Shown one piece after another: positions 13,362 through 17,063 of a stretch of 17,063 nucleotides of DNA. The position numbers and the translations under genes are program-made. The notes below the pieces were generated by a model. The model saw only the letters and a list, made by a program, of their open reading frames with translations, was not told the DNA's origin and searched no databases. Origin of the DNA: Saprospirales bacterium (lineage in GTDB: Bacteria > Bacteroidota > Bacteroidia > Chitinophagales > Saprospiraceae). The stretch lies in the NCBI GenBank assembly GCA_024642645.1, contig JAHEAS010000008.1, positions 1 to 17,063 on the forward strand, given 5' to 3'. How positions within the stretch are numbered: the first letter of the stretch is position 1; the number at the start of each line of letters is the position of its first letter.

Positions 13362-15833
13362 TCAAAACCGAACTGTCACACCCAACAAAAAGTTGTGGCC
13401 AGCCTGTGGGAAATAGCCCGTCATATTGTAATAGTTGCCAGCCTCCCGCCTAACATACGGGTCGTTCGCTTGGCTGTAATCGCCTTGTGCATAAAAACGG
13501 TAAGTCCAAGCGTTGGAAGAATAGCGGGCGTTGAGCAGGTTTTGCACCAACAAATTGAAACTTAGTTCCTTGCAAAAACTTGGCTGCACGACGTACCGCA
13601 CCAGTGCTTCGAGCGCCGTGTAGGCAGAAAGGGCAGTATAATTATTGGAAGTATTGTCCATGAACTGCTTGCCCACGTGCTTGCCGGCCAGTGCGACGGA
13701 TAGACCCATGCCATCCTTGGCAAAGCTTTGCGAAGCACCCCAGGTCAACCTGCCAAAGGCCACCACGCCCGGCGAAAAAGCGATGTCGGTGGAACGCCGG
13801 AGCCGACCACCCTGCCCGCCCGTGTCCCAGTTGTCCACGTACTCCGTAAATTCCTTGATTTTGTTCCTGCTGAACGTGGCGTTTGCGTCAGCGACAAAGT
13901 GCTGACTTAGCCAAGCTTTCCCTGTCAGCTCTACGCCCATGCGGTAGCTGCTCGGCACGTTGATGCGGATGGGCGCCCCGGTGTCATTGATGTTTCCAGT
14001 GAGCACCAGTTGGTTTTTGTAGTACATGTGGTAAAAATTGAGGCCAAATGCCCCTTGCTCCGCCTTGTAATTCAGTCCAGCTTCCGTGTTGAAGAGCCGT
14101 TCTGGCTTGGGTCGTTTATCTATTGGGGCATCTGTGAAGTCGTCCCGGTTTGGCTCTTTTTGCGCCACGGCGAAGGAGGCATAAAGCGAGGTATTTTTAT
14201 TTTTTTCGTAAAAAAGGCCTGCCTTGGGATTGAAAAACAGGTAGTTGGCGGTGGAGGTCTTGTAAAGCGGGCCATCCACCACGTACAACTCGTCATGTGT
14301 GGCATAGTAGTCCACCCAGCGTGTTTGCAAGTCCAAAAATCCGTGCAGGTTGGGCGTCAGGCCATATTGAGTTTTGGTAAAAATATTGGCATCGGTCTTT
14401 TTGCCTTCATCGTCGTAATACCTGTAACCAGCAGGGATGTCAGCCGCCGCTTTTTCCACTGTCCCGAAGTGATTGCCAAGATAACGACTTGCCGCTCCGC
14501 CGATGGTAGCTTGCAACCGCTGGTTGTCGCTTTGAAAATTCAGGGAGCCAATACCGCCGAAGAAATGGTTGTCCAGCCAGCGCCGCCTCACCAAATCATA
14601 GCGCTCAAAGGAAGTTTGCACCAAGCCATAATCAGGCAAATACGCATACCCCTTGTACTCCTCGTAAAACCCAATCCCTCGCGTGTAATGCCCTGTTAAG
14701 TTGAAGTGCCAATTTCGACTAAGTTCCTGATTGTAAATGAGTTGTGTATGCGTTTGGCGGTAGTCGTCCACTTGGTTTTCGTAGGGTTTTCCAGATTTTT
14801 CCGTTCCAGCCGGGTTGTAGGTGCGCAGCGAGTCAATGCCGATGTACTGCGCAGGTACTCCGTACCACGCCTGATAAGTCCGCTCGTACCCGTGCATCAC
14901 AACGCCCCGCAGCGTGAATTTTTTGCCCATAAAAGCTGGTGAAAAATAGGCCGACCGCAGCTTCGAGCTTGCCCGGTCAATGTACCCGTCCGAGTTGATG
15001 AGACTGCCACGTGCGTCCACAGTGAATCCCGTTTTTAGTGCCTCGGCTTTCTTTCCGAGCAACCCGGAGCCGAGTTTCACGCTGGCTTTTTGGGAGTTGA
15101 AAGAACCGGCCGCTCCTGTAACATCAAGATAGGGTTCGGATTGCAACTCACTGGTATTCAAATTAATAGAAGCACCAAACGCCCCGCCACCGTTGGTCGA
15201 AGTACCCACGCCTCGCTGGATTTGAATGCTTTCGGTGGAGGCCGCCACATCTGGCAAGTCCACCCAATAGACGCCCTGCGATTCGGCGTCGTTGAGCGGC
15301 ACCCCATTGATGGTCACGTTGATGCGACTCGCGTCTGTCCCCCGGATTCGGATGCCTGTGTAGCCGATGCCCGCCCCGGCGTCGCTGGTAGTCACGACGG
15401 AAGGTGTAGCGTCGAGGAGGTAGGGCACGTCCTGGCCAAGGTTGCGGGTTTGAAGCGTTTCCCCATTGATATTGGTGTAGGTAAACGGCGCTTTTTCGCC
15501 TGCCCGTACGGCCGTCACGGTCAGGGTTTGGAGTAGGTTAGCGGCGGGTTCGAGGGAAATTTGGAGTGGTTCAGTGCTTGGCACTTCCAAAGTTCTTGTC
15601 AACTGCTCGAAGCCTACGAAGCTGACTAATAGCGTGTAAACTCCTGACTTTGAAGCTGAAAGTTCAAAATTTCCCTGCTCGTCAGCGATAGCGCCCTGCC
15701 GAGTTTCGAGCAGCAGTACGGTAGCGCCGGGCAAAGGGACATCCTCGGCATCTGTGATTTTACCAGTGATTTTCTGTGAAAAAAGGGAGGTGAAAAACAG
15801 CAGGGCAATACCTGCCAGAAGTAACTTTTGCAT
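13362..15833 (-). CDS. TonB-dependent outer-membrane receptor, predicted thiamine-related
   Basis: The 823-residue protein has a signal peptide (1-19, ending SLFS), then a carboxypeptidase-regulatory-like domain (~20-95; GKITDAEDVPLPGATVLL) typical of Bacteroidota. A TonB-box-like LQTLTVTAV (~100-108) and a plug domain (to ~230) follow: IRIRGTDASRINVTINGVPLNDAESQGVYW and IQIQRGVGTSTNGGGAFGASINLNT. The rest is a 22-strand-type barrel that ends in Phe (LLGVTVRF), the outer-membrane insertion signal. The barrel alone looks like FecA-type metal-complex receptors. The TPP riboswitch in its leader shows that it answers to thiamine status, so import of thiamine or a precursor is the best prediction. 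Thiamine-regulated outer-membrane receptors in Bacteroidota have been predicted before on the same grounds. The Nudix gene follows closely; no inner-membrane transporter is in the window. Confidence 0.94.
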   Translation of the reverse strand: MQKLLLAGIALLFFTSLFSQKITGKITDAEDVPLPGATVLLLETRQGAIADEQGNFELSASKSGVYTLLVSFVGFEQLTRTLEVPSTEPLQISLEPAANLLQTLTVTAVRAGEKAPFTYTNINGETLQTRNLGQDVPYLLDATPSVVTTSDAGAGIGYTGIRIRGTDASRINVTINGVPLNDAESQGVYWVDLPDVAASTESIQIQRGVGTSTNGGGAFGASINLNTSELQSEPYLDVTGAAGSFNSQKASVKLGSGLLGKKAEALKTGFTVDARGSLINSDGYIDRASSKLRSAYFSPAFMGKKFTLRGVVMHGYERTYQAWYGVPAQYIGIDSLRTYNPAGTEKSGKPYENQVDDYRQTHTQLIYNQELSRNWHFNLTGHYTRGIGFYEEYKGYAYLPDYGLVQTSFERYDLVRRRWLDNHFFGGIGSLNFQSDNQRLQATIGGAASRYLGNHFGTVEKAAADIPAGYRYYDDEGKKTDANIFTKTQYGLTPNLHGFLDLQTRWVDYYATHDELYVVDGPLYKTSTANYLFFNPKAGLFYEKNKNTSLYASFAVAQKEPNRDDFTDAPIDKRPKPERLFNTEAGLNYKAEQGAFGLNFYHMYYKNQLVLTGNINDTGAPIRINVPSSYRMGVELTGKAWLSQHFVADANATFSRNKIKEFTEYVDNWDTGGQGGRLRRSTDIAFSPGVVAFGRLTWGASQSFAKDGMGLSVALAGKHVGKQFMDNTSNNYTALSAYTALEALVRYVVQPSFCKELSFNLLVQNLLNARYSSNAWTYRFYAQGDYSQANDPYVRREAGNYYNMTGYFPQAGHNFLLGVTVRF

Positions 15834-15849
15834 CGTGAATTTTTAGTAG

Positions 15850-15881
15850 AAAAAATTTCCGCTGGGCAGCTTGCCCAATGG
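15850..15881 (-). terminator. Terminator-like hairpin between riboswitch and receptor start
   Basis: On the minus strand TGGGCA (15877-15872) pairs with TGCCCA (15868-15863) across a 3-base loop. A small internal loop and CC/GG (15881-15880 with 15860-15859) can extend the stem. Six T follow at 15855-15850 after AAA. It lies between the aptamer and the ATG at 15833, as expected for the OFF state of a transcription-terminating riboswitch. A translational mechanism is not excluded, because no Shine-Dalgarno is visible. Confidence 0.55.
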
Positions 15882-15934
15882 CACGATGGGTTACCTATCT
15901 TGAATGAAGTGCTGCCTAAATGCAGGACTTTTCT

Positions 15935-16016
15935 TCATTTCCCTACCTGGCATTACCCGGGCAGGTTCGATGGGTATGATCTCAGTCCCGACATCAAGTT
16001 GGAACACCCCAAATGA
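15935..16016 (-). promoter_or_regulatory. TPP riboswitch (THI element)
   Basis: The minus strand shows the conserved thi-box parts in order. P1 is a perfect 6-base stem (TCATTT at 16016-16011 with AAATGA at 15940-15935). GGGGTG (16010-16005) follows, then CTGAGAT, then ACCC pairing back to GGGT, then GAACCTG, then GGGTAATGCC with the closing TAGGG next to P1. CTGAGA and GAACCTG are the pyrimidine-sensing and pyrophosphate-side signatures of TPP aptamers. It leads into the TonB receptor gene, whose ATG is about 100 bases downstream, and should lower its expression when TPP is plentiful. Confidence 0.95.
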
Positions 16017-16023
16017 GACAGGG

Positions 16024-16052
16024 CAAAGATAAGGACAAGATTTTAGACGCAA
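16024..16052 (-). promoter_or_regulatory. Bacteroidota-type promoter driving the riboswitch and receptor
   Basis: On the minus strand TTG (16052-16050) is followed after 18 bases by TATCTTTG (16031-16024), an exact TAnnTTTG. Transcription would begin near 16017-16020, just before P1 of the riboswitch. A small stem (AGACGC 16045-16050, GCGTCT 16066-16071) overlaps the -33 element. Confidence 0.75.
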
Positions 16053-16394
16053 GTTTTTTTTAAAAGCGTCTTGGTATTGAACAAGGAATAAATGTCGGCT
16101 AGTTACATTTTGGAGAAATAAGATGTAGGTACACCTAAAAATTCTTCATATTTGGTCACTTTATTCTTAAATATGAGAGAGAAATACTGTTTAAGCCTGC
16201 CCTATTTGGCAACTAAAATTATTGATTTAGTGCCCTGAAAACTACATTCCTTGAGTTCTACTGCTAATCGCCGTTTTATGCGGCTCGGTATGAGAGCGCG
16301 TCTTCTGGGCCTTCAGCCCCAAAGCCATTGCCCAAAAACATTAAAAATACAGTTCACTAATTCTCACTTACATATACACTAACCACATCCTGTT
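16053..16394. other. Intergenic region upstream of the right-edge surface protein
   Basis: No gene is supported. No complete TAnnTTTG element was found on the plus strand for the gene at 16395; the near matches, TATTTG at 16149-16154 and 16203-16208, lack the two spacer bases. Short inverted repeats occur (GCCG/CGGC near 16270-16283, GGGC/GCCC near 16306-16320), none with a T-tract. The last 50 bases before the ATG are A/T-rich. Confidence 0.5.
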
Positions 16395-17063
16395 ATGAAA
16401 AGAAAGCTCAAATCTGCTTACGTATTTTTCTTTGTCCTGTTGGCAGCATATTTCCAACTGTCCTATTCCACTGACCCCCCTAATGGCTACACTGGAGCAC
16501 CTCCCACCAATAATACTTGCAGCAATTGCCACTCCGGTGGGACTGGTACCGGTACAGTGACCATCATCGGACTTCCATCATCGGTAACCCCGAACACGGT
16601 ATATCCCCTCACTGTTAATATCACTCGAACAAATAATGCCCCACAGGCTGCTGGTTTTCAGCTCGTAGCACAACAAATTGGCAACAACAGCAATGCAGGG
16701 GTATTAAACAACGCAGGCCCAAATTCAACGGTGCAGTTCACTGGGAATAAATATTATTTTGAGCAAACCTCGCCCCAGGGGTTCACAAACGATATGGTTT
16801 CTTTCACGGTAGATTGGACGGCTCCTACTACCTCCAACGGTGATATCCGGCTTTACACAGCGGCCAATCTGGTCAATTTGAACGGCAATAACTCAGGCGA
16901 TGCCGTAATAACCTCCACAGCTACTACCACCTTGGTCGGCGGTGGCGGGCCCATCACTGTAACAGTTTCTGGCACCAACGTAACCTGTTTTGGTGGAAAC
17001 AATGGCACGGCCACGGCCTCAGCAAATGGCGGTGGTGGCCCACCCTACACTTTCATGTGGTCA
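16395..17063 (+). CDS. Secreted protein with CxxCH 'choice-of-anchor' type domain and SprB repeat (5' part)
   Basis: The frame is open from the ATG at 16395 to the right edge (223 residues), so the C-terminus is missing. Residues 1-25 (MKRKLKSAYVFFFVLLAAYF...) are a signal peptide. Residues ~26-180 begin DPPNGYTGAPPTNNTCSNCHSGG, with C42, C45 and H46, and continue as a beta-sandwich (PLTVNITRTNNAPQAAGFQLVA, GNKYYFEQTSPQG, FTVDWTAPTTSNGDIRLYTAAN). This pattern matches the reeler-like 'choice-of-anchor V' type domain of Bacteroidota. From ~188 it enters a SprB repeat (TVSGTNVTCFGGNNGTATAS...GGGGPPYTFMWS), the repeat type of gliding adhesin SprB. More SprB repeats and a type IX sorting domain probably follow. 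The likely place is the cell surface. CxxCH could bind haem c, but a single motif in this domain class is not proof. Confidence 0.85.
   Translation, partial: MKRKLKSAYVFFFVLLAAYFQLSYSTDPPNGYTGAPPTNNTCSNCHSGGTGTGTVTIIGLPSSVTPNTVYPLTVNITRTNNAPQAAGFQLVAQQIGNNSNAGVLNNAGPNSTVQFTGNKYYFEQTSPQGFTNDMVSFTVDWTAPTTSNGDIRLYTAANLVNLNGNNSGDAVITSTATTTLVGGGGPITVTVSGTNVTCFGGNNGTATASANGGGGPPYTFMWS

Noticed and set aside
14010..14699. A 229-residue plus-strand reading frame within the TonB receptor gene
   Set aside because: It is antisense to an unbroken receptor barrel with expected motifs; the frame has no recognisable domain.

Overview
The window looks like chromosomal DNA of a member of the Bacteroidota, most likely from the Saprospiria or a related lineage. 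Four things point there: a TonB-dependent receptor that starts with a carboxypeptidase-regulatory-like domain; large secreted proteins built from PKD, fibronectin-III-like and SprB modules; a TlpA-type thioredoxin with a long N-terminal extension; and promoter motifs of the Bacteroidota type (TTG, about 18-20 bases, TAnnTTTG). The placement is inference from gene content, since no rRNA or other marker gene is present.

Layout, left to right. Bases 1-3122 (minus strand) hold the N-terminal ~1040 residues of a secreted multidomain protein with a P-domain and a ~757 bp internal repeat; it runs off the left edge. A non-coding stretch follows, then a minus-strand block concerned mostly with the envelope: a PMT/ArnT-like membrane glycosyltransferase (3524-5053), a strong intrinsic terminator (5104-5147), phosphatidylserine decarboxylase (5167-5814), an exported beta-propeller-like protein (5925-6743) and an LpxH-type lipid A hydrolase (6721-7485). 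Next is 3-hydroxyanthranilate 3,4-dioxygenase (7654-8172, minus), divergent from an SDR oxidoreductase with an altered active site (8403-9188, plus) and a DUF3137-like membrane protein (9269-10189, plus). The minus strand resumes with a TlpA/ResA-like thioredoxin (10296-11678), a LolD/MacB-type ABC ATPase (11939-12598), a Nudix hydrolase (12778-13329) and a TonB-dependent receptor (13362-15833). The right edge carries the start of a secreted protein with a CxxCH motif and a SprB repeat (16395 onward, plus).

The clearest regulatory unit is at 15834-16052. A Bacteroidota-type promoter fires straight into a near-consensus TPP riboswitch, which is followed by a terminator-like hairpin and the TonB receptor gene. 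This predicts that the receptor imports thiamine or a thiamine precursor and is shut off by TPP. The Nudix gene 32 bases downstream may be in the same transcript.

The most unusual pattern is a set of degenerate tandem arrays with a 7-base period (9 at one site). Their unit sequences differ from site to site. They lie within 1-8 bases of the start codons of five genes, often with an inverted partner array across the intergenic gap, and one array lies inside the glycosyltransferase coding region. They resemble in form the heptanucleotide STRR sequences of cyanobacteria. I know of no established role for them in Bacteroidota.
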